The notes under the pieces are model-generated. The model was given only the letters and a program-made list of their open reading frames with translations. It was not told where the DNA came from and searched no databases. The translations under genes and the position numbers were made by a program. From Paraburkholderia sartisoli (lineage in GTDB: Bacteria; Pseudomonadota; Gammaproteobacteria; Burkholderiales; Burkholderiaceae), in NCBI RefSeq assembly GCF_900107685.1, contig NZ_FNRQ01000002.1, positions 248,001 to 312,000 of the forward strand: a stretch of 64,000 nucleotides of DNA. The letters are read 5' to 3'. Below, in pieces: positions 37,634-48,401 of the stretch (positions are counted from its first letter, which is position 1; each line of letters begins with the position of its first letter).

Positions 37634-38437
37634 ATGACCCAACCGATCGTCCGCCGTTCACGCCGCGCATGGCTCGCCGCGCTGCTGGTTTCGCCCGCCC
37701 TCGCCTGCTTCGCCGGCACCGCTCACGCCGATGCGCTCGACAACATCACGAAGTCCGGCACGCTCAAGGTCGCGGTGCCGGAGGACTATCCGCCGTTCGG
37801 TTCGGTCGGCCCGGACATGAAGCCGCAAGGCTATGACATCGACACCGCCGCGCTGCTCGCGAAATCGATGCACGTAAAGCTCGAACTCGTGCCGGTGAAC
37901 AGCGCGAACCGCATCCCCTATCTGCAGACGAACAAGGTCGATCTCGTGATCTCGTCGCTCGGCAAGACGCCGGATCGCGAGAAGGTCATCGATTTCTCGA
38001 CGGCCTACGCGCCGTACTATCAGGGCGTGTTCGGCCCGGCGGACATCAAGGTCAACGGTCCGGCCGACCTCACCGGCAAGACGGTTGGCGCGACCCGCGG
38101 CGCGCTCGAGGAAGTCGCCCTCACGCAGATGGCGCCGAACGCCACGATCAAGCGCTTCGAGGACAACAACGCGACGATCGCCGCGTTCCTGTCAGGCCAG
38201 GTGCAGCTGATCGCCGCGGGCAACATCGTCGCGGCGGCGATCCTCGCGAAAAATCCGCCGCGCCGTCCGGAACCGAAATTCGTCATCAAGAATTCGTCGT
38301 GCTTCGTGGGGCTGAACAAGGGTGAAGCGCCGCTCCTGCAGAAGGTCGATGCCGCCATCGCCACCGCGAAACAGGACGGCACGCTCAACGCGATGTCGAA
38401 AAAGTGGTTCGGCGCCGCGCTGCCTTCCAGTCTGTAA
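37634..38437 (+). CDS. Amino-acid-type ABC substrate-binding protein in the urease cluster
   Basis: A 267-residue periplasmic receptor of the SBP_bac_3 family (polar amino acids, opines). The signal peptide ends AGTAHADALDNI at about residue 34, and the mature part has LKVAVPEDYPPFGSVGPDMK and VDLVISSLGKTPDREKVIDF. The ATG at 37634 is in the correct frame, while the ATG at 37623 is in another frame and stops at once. It lies between ureD and ureA, where urease clusters normally have no transport gene, with its own sigma-54 promoter and no permease. It may feed a nitrogen source into another transporter; ligand unknown. Confidence 0.88.
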   Translation: MTQPIVRRSRRAWLAALLVSPALACFAGTAHADALDNITKSGTLKVAVPEDYPPFGSVGPDMKPQGYDIDTAALLAKSMHVKLELVPVNSANRIPYLQTNKVDLVISSLGKTPDREKVIDFSTAYAPYYQGVFGPADIKVNGPADLTGKTVGATRGALEEVALTQMAPNATIKRFEDNNATIAAFLSGQVQLIAAGNIVAAAILAKNPPRRPEPKFVIKNSSCFVGLNKGEAPLLQKVDAAIATAKQDGTLNAMSKKWFGAALPSSL

Positions 38438-38542
38438 GCCGCGCACGGATCGACCTGTTATAGACTGACCGGCCATCGGGTCCGCGCCGCCGCGCGGGCC
38501 CAATCACGTATCCACGTACGCACGCACCCAAGCACCCATCCG

Positions 38543-38845
38543 ATGAAGCTGACACCTCGCGAAAAGGACAAGCTCCTGATCTTCACCGCCGCGCTGCTCG
38601 CCGAGCGGCGTCGCGCACGCGGCCTGAAACTGAACTATCCGGAAGCCGTCGCGTTCATCTCGGCCGCGCTGATGGAAGCGGCGCGCGACGGCAAGACCGT
38701 CTCCGAAGTGATGCATTACGGCACCACGCTCCTCACGCGCGAAGACGTCATGGAAGGCGTGCCGGAGATGATTCCCGATATCCAGGTCGAGGCGACCTTC
38801 CCCGACGGCACGAAACTCGTGACCGTCCATCATCCGATCCCGTGA
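38543..38845 (+). CDS. ureA: Urease gamma subunit
   Basis: A 100-residue gamma subunit of nickel urease, starting [20 protein letters not shown] and ending [10 protein letters not shown]. Full length and typical. The beta subunit gene begins ten bases later, and gamma, beta and alpha are separate proteins as in most bacteria. Confidence 0.97.
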   Translation: MKLTPREKDKLLIFTAALLAERRRARGLKLNYPEAVAFISAALMEAARDGKTVSEVMHYGTTLLTREDVMEGVPEMIPDIQVEATFPDGTKLVTVHHPIP

Positions 38846-38855
38846 AGGAGCCCGC

Positions 38856-39161
38856 ATGATCCCCGGCGAACTGCTCATCGACGAAGGTGAGCACGAACTG
38901 AACGCGGGCCGCACGACGGTGACGGTCACGGTTTCGAATACCGGCGACCGTCCGGTGCAGATCGGCTCGCACTATCATTTTTACGAGGTCAACGCGGCGC
39001 TCGCGTTCGACCGCGAAGCGGCACGCGGCTTCCGGCTGAACATCGCGGCCGGCACCGCCGTGCGCTTCGAGCCCGGCCAGGAACGCACCGTCGAACTGGT
39101 CGAACTGGCGGGCGAGCGCATCGTCCATGGTTTCAACGGCAAGGTGATGGGCAAGCTTTAA
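38856..39161 (+). CDS. ureB: Urease beta subunit
   Basis: A 101-residue beta subunit starting [19 protein letters not shown] with the conserved [20 protein letters not shown] segment and the end [15 protein letters not shown] gaaggag ribosome site precedes the ATG. Confidence 0.97.
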   Translation: MIPGELLIDEGEHELNAGRTTVTVTVSNTGDRPVQIGSHYHFYEVNAALAFDREAARGFRLNIAAGTAVRFEPGQERTVELVELAGERIVHGFNGKVMGKL

Positions 39162-39224
39162 GCGCCGCATCTCGCGCTATCGAAACGCCACCCCATCGCG
39201 CCGCTCATTTCCGGACTCACACTC

Positions 39225-40931
<1,707 letters not shown>

Positions 40932-40938
40932 AACTCCC

Positions 40939-41532
40939 ATGCGCACGATCGACAAACGCATCGAACCGCACATCAAGCTCGCCGCCGTGCTGGTGAAGCG
41001 CGCGCCGACCCTGACGCTCGCGTTCGACGCCCGCTGTAAAAGCCGCCTCGCGGCGACGCTCGACAACGGCGAAGAGGTCGCGCTGCTGCTGCCGCGCGGC
41101 ACGGTGCTGCGCGACGGCGACGTGCTCGTCGCGCAGGACGGCGCGCTGGTGCGCGTCGTCGCGGCCGCCGAAGCCGTGCTTCACGTGCGCGCGCCCGATC
41201 GCATCACGCTCACACGCGCCGCGTATCACCTCGGCAACCGTCACACGCCGGTCGAAATCGGCGACGATTACCTGAAGCTCGAATTCGACCCGGTGCTCGC
41301 CGACATGCTCAAGCGTCTCGGCGCGACGGTCGAGCAGGTTTCGATGCCGTTCCAGCCGGAAACAGGCGCGTACGGCGGCGGCCACAAGCACGGTCACGAC
41401 GAAACCTTCGCCGAAGACTACGCGATCGCCCAGCAGGTGTTCGACGAGCATCATCCGCACGATCACACGCATGACGACGATCACGACCACAGCCATTGCG
41501 GCCACGCGCATCATCACCATGCGCATCGCTGA
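40939..41532 (+). CDS. ureE: Urease accessory protein UreE (Ni carrier)
   Basis: A 197-residue nickel metallochaperone. The N-terminal and central domains are normal, and the C-terminal 35 residues are strongly His/Asp-rich ([16 protein letters not shown], then [11 protein letters not shown]), a nickel-storage tail also known from other UreE proteins. It ends 14 bases inside ureF. Confidence 0.96.
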   Translation: MRTIDKRIEPHIKLAAVLVKRAPTLTLAFDARCKSRLAATLDNGEEVALLLPRGTVLRDGDVLVAQDGALVRVVAAAEAVLHVRAPDRITLTRAAYHLGNRHTPVEIGDDYLKLEFDPVLADMLKRLGATVEQVSMPFQPETGAYGGGHKHGHDETFAEDYAIAQQVFDEHHPHDHTHDDDHDHSHCGHAHHHHAHR

Positions 41533-42199
41533 ACTCACCGCGCTGCTGCATCTCGCGTCGCCTGCATTGCCGATTGGCGCGTTCAGCTATTCACAAGGGC
41601 TTGAAGCGGCGATCGAAGCGCAGCTCGTGACCGACGCCGACAGCGCGCGCGACTGGATCGCAAGCGGCCTCACGACCGTGCTCGCGCGCGGCGAGCTGCC
41701 GTTTCTCGCGCACCAGATCGAGCGCTGGCGCTCGCACGACGCCGCCGCGCTAATCGAAGCGAACGAAGCATTCCTCGCGAGCCGCGAATCGGCGGAGTTG
41801 CGTCGCGAAACGGAACAGATGGGCTGGTCGCTGCGGCAACTGTGCGCGTCGCTCGAATGGGGCGACGCCGCGCGCCGCGCGACGCTCGCCGCGATGACGC
41901 CCGTCGCGCAACCCACGGCATTCGCGTACGCCGCCTGGGCGCACGACGCCGCCAGCGACGCCGCCCTCGCCGCCTGGGCCTTCAGCTGGGTCGAGAACCA
42001 GGCGGCCGCGGCGTTGAAGGTGGTGCCGCTCGGACAGCTCGCGGGCCAGCGCATCATCGTGGCGCTGCGCGAACGCATCGAGGAAGCCGTCGCCCACGCG
42101 CTCGCCACGGCGCCTCACGACATCAACACCTTCGCGCCGCAACTCGGCATTCTGTCGGCGCGCCACGAGTCGCAGTATTCGCGGCTTTTCCGCTCATAG
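41519..42199 (+). CDS. ureF: Urease accessory protein UreF
   Basis: A 226-residue all-helical urease chaperone that checks the UreG GTPase cycle in the UreDFG complex. It has the family segments [20 protein letters not shown] and [15 protein letters not shown] at 41519 is used; the upstream ATG at 41471 lies deep within the His-rich tail of ureE. It overlaps ureE by 14 bases. Confidence 0.95.
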   Translation: MRIAELTALLHLASPALPIGAFSYSQGLEAAIEAQLVTDADSARDWIASGLTTVLARGELPFLAHQIERWRSHDAAALIEANEAFLASRESAELRRETEQMGWSLRQLCASLEWGDAARRATLAAMTPVAQPTAFAYAAWAHDAASDAALAAWAFSWVENQAAAALKVVPLGQLAGQRIIVALRERIEEAVAHALATAPHDINTFAPQLGILSARHESQYSRLFRS

Positions 42200-42210
42200 G
42201 CTCACCGATC

Positions 42211-42852
42211 ATGAACGCACCTCATCCTGCCCACCGTACGAAGACACTGCCCGCGCTGCGCGTGGGCGTCGGCGGCCCGGTCGGCTCCGGCAAGACCACG
42301 CTGCTCGAAATGCTCTGCAAGGCGATGCGCGGGCGCTACGACCTCGTCGCGATCACGAACGACATCTACACGAAGGAAGACCAGCGTCTCCTGACCGTCG
42401 CGGGCGCGCTGCCGGCCGAGCGCATCATGGGCGTCGAAACGGGCGGCTGCCCGCACACGGCGATCCGCGAGGACGCGTCGATCAACCTCGAAGCCGTCGA
42501 CCGGATGCTCACGCGCTTCCCTGACGCCGACATCGTGTTCATCGAATCCGGCGGCGACAACCTCGCCGCGACCTTCAGCCCGGAACTGTCGGACCTGACG
42601 ATCTACGTGATCGACGTGGCGGGCGGCGAGAAGATTCCGCGCAAGGGCGGCCCCGGCATCACGAAATCCGACCTGCTCGTGATCAACAAGACCGATCTCG
42701 CGCCGATGGTCGGCGCGAATCTGGACGTGATGGCGTCCGATGCGAAGAAGATGCGCGGCGAACGGCCGTTCGTGATGTGCAACCTGAAGGCGCTCGACGG
42801 ACTGCCCGAGGTGATCGCGTTTATTGAGAAGAAGGGGTTGCTGACGGCGTAA
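42211..42852 (+). CDS. ureG: Urease accessory GTPase UreG
   Basis: A 213-residue SIMIBI-class GTPase that delivers nickel to the urease apo-enzyme. It has the P-loop [17 protein letters not shown] and the nickel-binding Cys-Pro-His in [17 protein letters not shown]. The GTP base motif is [10 protein letters not shown]. The last gene of the urease cluster, 11 bases after ureF. Confidence 0.97.
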   Translation: MNAPHPAHRTKTLPALRVGVGGPVGSGKTTLLEMLCKAMRGRYDLVAITNDIYTKEDQRLLTVAGALPAERIMGVETGGCPHTAIREDASINLEAVDRMLTRFPDADIVFIESGGDNLAATFSPELSDLTIYVIDVAGGEKIPRKGGPGITKSDLLVINKTDLAPMVGANLDVMASDAKKMRGERPFVMCNLKALDGLPEVIAFIEKKGLLTA

Positions 42853-42994
42853 AGGTCGCGCGGATTGCGTGGAAAAGCAGGGTTGTCGCAAATGTTAGAA
42901 TGCGGCCTGGCTTTCGTTCGCCACGGGGCAACTGGCGGATTGTGTTCGCGAGCCTGACGCCTGATAACATTGCCGCCTTTCCCCAAAGACAAAG

Positions 42995-43957
42995 ATGATC
43001 CCTCGGAGTCCGGGCGCGAAAGACCTGATTTCGCTCGTCGTGCCCTTTTATAACGAGTCGGAGGTCATCGACGCATTTTTTCGTGAAGTAAATCCGGTTT
43101 TGCGCAATATTGCGAATGCCGACTACGAAATCGTCTGCGTCAACGATGGCAGTACCGATTCGACACTCGATCACCTGCTCACGGCATGTGCTGCCGACCC
43201 GCGCATCAAGGTCATCGACCTGTCCCGCAATTTCGGCAAGGAAGCGGCCATGACGGCCGGGATCGACGCCGCGACGGGCGAGGCCGTCATCCCATTCGAT
43301 GCCGACCTGCAGGATCCGCCGGAGGCGATTCCCGCGATGGTCGAGAAGTGGCGCGAAGGCTTTGACGTCGTCCTCGCGAAGCGCGCCGAACGGCAGACCG
43401 ACACCTACGCGAAACGCAGCAGCGCCGCGCTCTTCTACCGCGTACACAACGCGATCTCCGACATCAAGATTCCCGCGAACGCGGGCGACTTCCGGCTGAT
43501 GTCGCGGCCCGCCGTCGACGCCCTCAAGCAGTTGCCGGAAAACCGGCGCTTCATGAAGGGCCTCTTCGCGTGGATCGGTTTCCGGACCGCGGAGATCGAA
43601 TATTCGCGCCGGCCGCGCGCGGCCGGCAAGACGAAGTTCTCCGGCTGGAAGCTCTGGAATTTCGCGCTCGAGGGCATGACGAGCTTCAGCACGCTGCCGC
43701 TGCGCATCTGGACATATATCGGCGGCCTGACGGCGGCTTTCGCGATGCTCTATTCGGCGTATCTGATGCTGCGTACGCTGATTCGCGGCGTGGACATTCC
43801 GGGCTACGCGTCGATCATTACCGCCGTGCTGTTTCTGGGCGGCGTGCAGCTGATCGGCATCGGCGTGATCGGCGAATACATCGGCCGGATGTACGTGGAG
43901 ACGAAGCGTCGTCCCATATACATCATCCGGAAGATCTATCAGCAGGGCGATTCGTGA
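42995..43957 (+). CDS. GtrB-type polyprenyl-phosphate glycosyltransferase (GT2)
   Basis: A 320-residue GT2 enzyme with two C-terminal membrane helices, of the GtrB/DPM1 type that puts a hexose onto undecaprenyl phosphate on the cytoplasmic face. Motifs are LISLVVPFYNESEVIDAF, VNDGSTDSTLDHL and the metal-binding FDADLQDPPEA. The membrane part follows RIWTYIGGLTAAFAMLY. Its TGA overlaps the GTG of the GtrA-type gene, and a GT39 gene follows, together forming a three-gene glycosyl-transfer cassette. Confidence 0.92.
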   Translation: MIPRSPGAKDLISLVVPFYNESEVIDAFFREVNPVLRNIANADYEIVCVNDGSTDSTLDHLLTACAADPRIKVIDLSRNFGKEAAMTAGIDAATGEAVIPFDADLQDPPEAIPAMVEKWREGFDVVLAKRAERQTDTYAKRSSAALFYRVHNAISDIKIPANAGDFRLMSRPAVDALKQLPENRRFMKGLFAWIGFRTAEIEYSRRPRAAGKTKFSGWKLWNFALEGMTSFSTLPLRIWTYIGGLTAAFAMLYSAYLMLRTLIRGVDIPGYASIITAVLFLGGVQLIGIGVIGEYIGRMYVETKRRPIYIIRKIYQQGDS

Positions 43958-44346
43958 CGCAGCGCAGATGGCTCAGGTTCTGCGCGTATGTGGGTGTCGG
44001 CGCGGCCGGCACCGGCGTGCAGTATGTCGTGCTGTTCGCGCTCGTCTCGACGAAGCTGCTGGGCGCGGTCGCCGCGTCGTGCATCGGCGCGGTGTTCGGC
44101 GCGATCGTGAACTACGTCCTCAACTACCACCTGACGTTCAGAAGCACCGGCCGGCACGCGCATGTCGCGCCCCGGTTTTTCGCGGTGGCCGCGGCGGGTC
44201 TCGCGGTCAACAGCGTGTGCATGTTCCTGCTCGTCAATGACATTCACCTGCCCTATCTGATCGCGCAATGCGCGGCAACCGCCTGCGTCCTCGCGACCAC
44301 GTACGTCGCGAATTCGATATGGGCGTTCAAAACACATACAGCGTGA
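43954..44346 (+). CDS. GtrA-family membrane protein (lipid-glycan flippase)
   Basis: A 130-residue GtrA-family protein with four hydrophobic helices (FCAYVGVGAAGTGVQYVVLF; AASCIGAVFGAIVNYVLNY; FFAVAAAGLAVNSVCMFLL; CVLATTYVANSIWAFKT). The start is GTG at 43954, overlapping the previous stop (GTGA). Proteins of this family are thought to flip polyprenyl-phosphate-hexose to the periplasm, matching its place between GtrB-type and GT39 genes. Confidence 0.88.
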   Translation: MTQRRWLRFCAYVGVGAAGTGVQYVVLFALVSTKLLGAVAASCIGAVFGAIVNYVLNYHLTFRSTGRHAHVAPRFFAVAAAGLAVNSVCMFLLVNDIHLPYLIAQCAATACVLATTYVANSIWAFKTHTA

Positions 44347-44379
44347 CGTAAAACGCGCCGCTTTTATCCGGGACTTCGC

Positions 44380-45900
44380 ATGGCCGACCTGTTCGCTTCT
44401 TCCGACGACACCTCCGCTCGCTCTCACCTCACCGCGGCGCAATCCAGCCACGTCCGTGTCCTGTCGCTGCTGTTCGTGCATGCGCTCGTCTGGACCTTCG
44501 CCGCGTGGCTGTCGCGCGGCAACCTCGACTTCCAGGGCGACATGGTCGAGAACTACGCATGGGGAATCGAATGGCAGGCAGGTTACTCGAAGCATCCGCC
44601 GCTGTTCGGATGGATCACGGCTGCGTGGTTCAGCATCGCGCCCCACACGGATCTCGCGTACTTCGGCCTGTCGGCGCTCAACGCGCTGATCGGGCTGCTC
44701 GGGATCGTCGCGCTGGCACGGCGGTTCCTGCCGTGGCGGCTCGCGATCGTCGCGGGTCTCGCGATGGCCGTCTCGCCGCTCTACACGAACCTCGCGATCA
44801 AGTTCAACGCGAACGCGGTGCTGCTGTCGGTGTGGCCGTGGACGGCGTATTGCTTCGTGCGCTTCATGCAGTCGGGCGCGCGACGCTGGGCGTTCGCGCT
44901 CGGCGTGTTCGCGGGGCTCGCGGTGCTCGGCAAGTACTTCTCGATCGTGCTGCTCGTGGCGCTCCTCGGCGCCGCGCTCGCGCGGCCGGCGTGGCGTGTA
45001 CGGACGTTCAGCGCAGGCTCGCTGTGGGTCGCCGCGGGCAGCGTGGTCGCGTTGTTCGCGCACGTCCGGTGGCTCGTGGTGAATCACTTCCCGACCTTCG
45101 GCTACGCATCGGAGCGCACCGGCGGAATGCTGCTCGACGCGGTCAGCCGCTTTGGCATCTATACGCTCGCGCAGATCGGCTACCTCGCACTGAGCTTCGG
45201 GTTCGTGCTGCTGCTGGTTCCGGTTGAGCACCGGCGCGCGGCGAAACTGATGGCGCAGGCGGTCGTCAGGCCGTCGCTGCATCCGGAACTGTGGGCGCTT
45301 GCGATGGGCCCGTGGATCGTCGTCGGTGCGATGGCGGTGCTCGCGAAAACCCAGATGGCTTCGGTGTGGGGCATGGCACAGTGGTTTGCGATCGTTCCGC
45401 TGTGGCTCGCGGTTCTGGATCACGCGGGCATTCAACTCAAGCCGGTGCGCGCGGTGCGTGCGTTCTGTGTCTACTGGGTGCTGGTGCTGGTCGCAGCGGG
45501 GACTGTCGGTTATCTCAACGCCAGAAAACACGGCGACAACGCAACCGATCCGCGCGCCGAACTGGCACAGGTCGTTCATGACGCATGGCGCGAGCGCACC
45601 GGCCACGATCTGCCAATCGTCGGCGGATCGGTGCAGGAAGCCCAGTCGATTGCGTTCTACAGCAACGGCCATACGCGGTTCTGGAACGTCGACGAACCGC
45701 GCACCACGCCCTGGTTGAAACCGGCCGATCTGGAGAGTCAGGGTGCGGTGCTGGTGTGCAAGGAGGACGACACCGCGTGCCAGCAGGCGTCAGGCGCGCT
45801 GAGCGGCGTGCAGCCGCTCGTCGTACGGGTGCGCAAGCACACGTGGGGCATGTCGATGCCCGAGCATACCTATCAGGTGTTCATGATGCTGCCGCGCTAG
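44380..45900 (+). CDS. GT39-family periplasmic glycosyltransferase
   Basis: A 506-residue membrane glycosyltransferase of the ArnT/PMT-like (GT39/GT83) type with about eleven helices. The acidic catalytic motif in the first periplasmic loop, FQGDMVENYAWGIEWQAGY, and the following KHPPLFGWITAAWF are characteristic. It likely moves a hexose or modified sugar from the polyprenyl carrier made by the two genes upstream onto LPS or another envelope glycan. The acceptor is unknown. It ends seven bases before the convergent waaA stop. Confidence 0.88.
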   Translation: MADLFASSDDTSARSHLTAAQSSHVRVLSLLFVHALVWTFAAWLSRGNLDFQGDMVENYAWGIEWQAGYSKHPPLFGWITAAWFSIAPHTDLAYFGLSALNALIGLLGIVALARRFLPWRLAIVAGLAMAVSPLYTNLAIKFNANAVLLSVWPWTAYCFVRFMQSGARRWAFALGVFAGLAVLGKYFSIVLLVALLGAALARPAWRVRTFSAGSLWVAAGSVVALFAHVRWLVVNHFPTFGYASERTGGMLLDAVSRFGIYTLAQIGYLALSFGFVLLLVPVEHRRAAKLMAQAVVRPSLHPELWALAMGPWIVVGAMAVLAKTQMASVWGMAQWFAIVPLWLAVLDHAGIQLKPVRAVRAFCVYWVLVLVAAGTVGYLNARKHGDNATDPRAELAQVVHDAWRERTGHDLPIVGGSVQEAQSIAFYSNGHTRFWNVDEPRTTPWLKPADLESQGAVLVCKEDDTACQQASGALSGVQPLVVRVRKHTWGMSMPEHTYQVFMMLPR

Positions 45901-45907
45901 CGGTAAC

Positions 45908-47233
45908 TCAGCTGCGCGGGCGCTCGTGCGGCAGCAGCGTGGTCAGTACATCAACGGTTCTTGCCGTCGCGCCGCGATGGCGCGCGGCAAACGCCGACGC
46001 CGCGCCGCCCATCGCGATGCGTCGCGAGCGGTCTTCGAAGAGTTCGCGCAACGCGCGTGCGAGCCCGGCCGGATCCTGCACCTGCACCGCCGCGCCGGCG
46101 GCGACCGCATCGGCCGTTGCCTGCGTGAAGTTGAACACGTGCGGACCGATCAGCACCGGCACGCCCACCGCGCACGCCTCGATCAGATTCTGTCCGCCCA
46201 GCGGCAACAGGCTGCCGCCGATAAACGCCAGATCGGACGCGGCGTAGTAAGCGCCCAGTTCACCCATCGAATCGCCGAGCAGCACCGTCACGTCCTGGGG
46301 CAACGCCGCGATCGCCGGCGCGGCGGCCACCGGGCTCGACGCCGCGCCGGCGGGCGCCCACGTCGAACGGCGCTCGAGACGCAGGCCAGTTTTCTCGACG
46401 AACGCCGCCACTTCATCGAAGCGCTGCGGATGGCGCGGCACGAGAATCAGCAGCGCATCTTCGACGCCGAGCGCCGCGAACGCCTGCAGCACCAGCGCCT
46501 CTTCGCCTTCGCGCGTGCTCGCCGCGACCCACACCGCCCGCGTGCCGATTGCCGCGCGCCACGCGTGGCCGCGCGCCGCGAGTTCGGGCGGCGTCGCCAT
46601 ATCGAACTTGAGGTTGCCGAGCACGGCGACGTTGCGCGCACCGAGCGCGGTCAGCCGTTCCGCGTCCGATGGGCTTTGCGCGAGCACGCGCGCAAAGCCG
46701 CCGAACACCTCGCGCGTCGCCTTGCCGAACTTCGCCGCGCGTTTGTACGAGCGCGCCGACATCCGCGCATTGGTCAGCACGAGCGGCACATCCGCGCGAC
46801 GGCATTCGTCGATGAGCGTCGGCCACACTTCGGTTTCCATCACCACGCCCATCGTGGGCCGCCACGCGCGCAGGAAACGGCGCACGGCATGCGGCATGTC
46901 ATACGGCAGATAGGCGCGCAGCACGCGGTCGCCGAAAATCTGCTCGCCGGTCGCGCGGCCGCTCGGCGTCATGTGCGTAAGCAGGATGCGCGCATCAGGA
47001 CGCGCCTTGATCAGCGCTTCGATGAGCGGCTGCGCGGCGCGCGTCTCGCCCACCGATACCGCATGCACCCAGATCAGCGGCGCGTCGTCGTCGAGGCGAC
47101 GTTCACGCGCATGTCCAAAACGCTCGGCGATATGCTCGCGATACCCGCGCTCACGCCGCGAGCGCACATAGAGCCGGATCACGGCAACGGGCGCGACGAT
47201 CCACCAGAGCGCGTTATAGATGGCCCTTAGCAT
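45908..47233 (-). CDS. waaA: Kdo transferase
   Basis: A 441-residue GT30 enzyme that adds Kdo residues to the lipid IVA precursor of LPS. A single N-terminal membrane anchor (MLRAIYNALWWIVAPVAVIR) is followed by IWVHAVSVGETRAAQPLIEA, with the catalytic glutamate in VGE, and by ILLTHMTPSGRATG. The C-terminal half has FIGGSLLPLGGQNLIEACA. ATG at 47233 gives the anchor directly. With KdoO and WaaC it forms an LPS inner-core gene group. Confidence 0.95.
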   Translation of the reverse strand: MLRAIYNALWWIVAPVAVIRLYVRSRRERGYREHIAERFGHARERRLDDDAPLIWVHAVSVGETRAAQPLIEALIKARPDARILLTHMTPSGRATGEQIFGDRVLRAYLPYDMPHAVRRFLRAWRPTMGVVMETEVWPTLIDECRRADVPLVLTNARMSARSYKRAAKFGKATREVFGGFARVLAQSPSDAERLTALGARNVAVLGNLKFDMATPPELAARGHAWRAAIGTRAVWVAASTREGEEALVLQAFAALGVEDALLILVPRHPQRFDEVAAFVEKTGLRLERRSTWAPAGAASSPVAAAPAIAALPQDVTVLLGDSMGELGAYYAASDLAFIGGSLLPLGGQNLIEACAVGVPVLIGPHVFNFTQATADAVAAGAAVQVQDPAGLARALRELFEDRSRRIAMGGAASAFAARHRGATARTVDVLTTLLPHERPRS

Positions 47234-47372
47234 CGCGCCTCCGCAAGCGCGGAAACGCAACCGGCGCCCGCGACGCGGCAAAGCCCGCCCGGCAAGTGAG
47301 GACGGGCGCCAGGCCGGACACAGCGGCGCAACCCCGGACGCAAAACCGGCCGCAACGCGCGAAGAGCCGCGC

Positions 47373-48257
47373 TCAAACCAGCGCCCTGCCCTTCAGGCGT
47401 TCGAGGATGCCAAGCGGCGCGCATTCCGGCTGCGCCATGGCCTTGACGGGCAGGAAGAACGTCTGCTCGAGCATGAACTGGCCGGACATCACCGCGTGCG
47501 ACGTCTGGTCCGAAAAGCACACCCAGACGCTACCGGGCGGAAACGGCATGGTCTCCTGCGGGCTGGCCTTCTGATAGTCGAGATCGGCCTTCATGCCGTC
47601 GTGCAGGTTCAGCATCAGATGGTCGTATTCGCTGCGCTTCGATTTCGTGACATGCAGCAGATGCTGCAACCAGGCCGAACCCGGCACCTGCGGCTTGATC
47701 TTCGGCAGGAAGCGTTGTGCCATGTCCTCGAACGGCTCGCCCACGCGCCATACGCGCGGTGCGCCATGCGGATTGACGTTCGTGAAGACGCGCAGGATCC
47801 GCTCGCCATAATTGGGCCGCGACGGGAACGCATCGACGTGCAGGCGGCTGTCGTCCTTGCGCCATGACGTCTGGCGCGTTTCGACCTGATGCAGGCGCAG
47901 GCTCGTCGGCGCGACGCGCAGCTTGCCGTCGTATTCGGGGAAGAGGCCGTCGACCAGCGAGCGAGCGTTCGCCTGATACCGCGCGATCAGCGCGCGCACG
48001 GCCGACTGCGTGACCGCGTCGCCAAGTACGCCGTGGAGCGCGCCGCCGTTCGGTTCGAGGCTGATGTTCTTACGCTTCGGGTCGGCGAGCGCCGGGTCGA
48101 GCAGCGCCTGCTCGCCGCCTTCGATCGCAAAACGCAGGTTCGGGAAATACAGCACCTTGCCGCGCTCGACGCCGGCAAGCAGCGTCTCGCGCGCAACGGA
48201 CAGGTTCAGTCCCTGCCAGTCGGCGGATGCGACTTCGATGATCTGGGATTCGTTCAT
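47373..48257 (-). CDS. kdoO: Kdo hydroxylase (KdoO)
   Basis: A 294-residue Fe(II)/2-oxoglutarate-type dioxygenase that hydroxylates C3 of Kdo in LPS to give Ko, a mark of Burkholderia-type inner core. Family stretches are VLYFPNLRFAIEGGEQAL, RKNISLEPNGGALHGVLGD and the iron-binding HVDAFPSRPNYGERILRVF (His-X-Asp) with a distal His in SDQTSHAVMSGQF. Its place between waaA and waaC supports the call. Confidence 0.92.
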   Translation of the reverse strand: MNESQIIEVASADWQGLNLSVARETLLAGVERGKVLYFPNLRFAIEGGEQALLDPALADPKRKNISLEPNGGALHGVLGDAVTQSAVRALIARYQANARSLVDGLFPEYDGKLRVAPTSLRLHQVETRQTSWRKDDSRLHVDAFPSRPNYGERILRVFTNVNPHGAPRVWRVGEPFEDMAQRFLPKIKPQVPGSAWLQHLLHVTKSKRSEYDHLMLNLHDGMKADLDYQKASPQETMPFPPGSVWVCFSDQTSHAVMSGQFMLEQTFFLPVKAMAQPECAPLGILERLKGRALV

Positions 48258-48401
48258 GGTCGCCCTTTTTGCCCTTTTTGAAGCGGATGGAGCGTATAGC
48301 GTGTTTGCCGCCGGTTACAGCGCGGCGCGGCGAGGCCGGTTGCCGTCAGCGTGCGCATGCATCGAGGCGTTCGCGTTTCCCCGAAGCAGAGCGCCGCGCC
48401 C

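Noticed and set aside
37362..37637. Small gene between ureD and the amino-acid receptor
   Set aside because: Arg/Ala-rich without a family; it overlaps the end of ureD and the sigma-54 promoter region.
41471..41518. Upstream start for ureF
   Set aside because: It lies in the His-rich tail of ureE and would add Thr/Ile-rich residues not found in UreF; ATG at 41519 fits the family.
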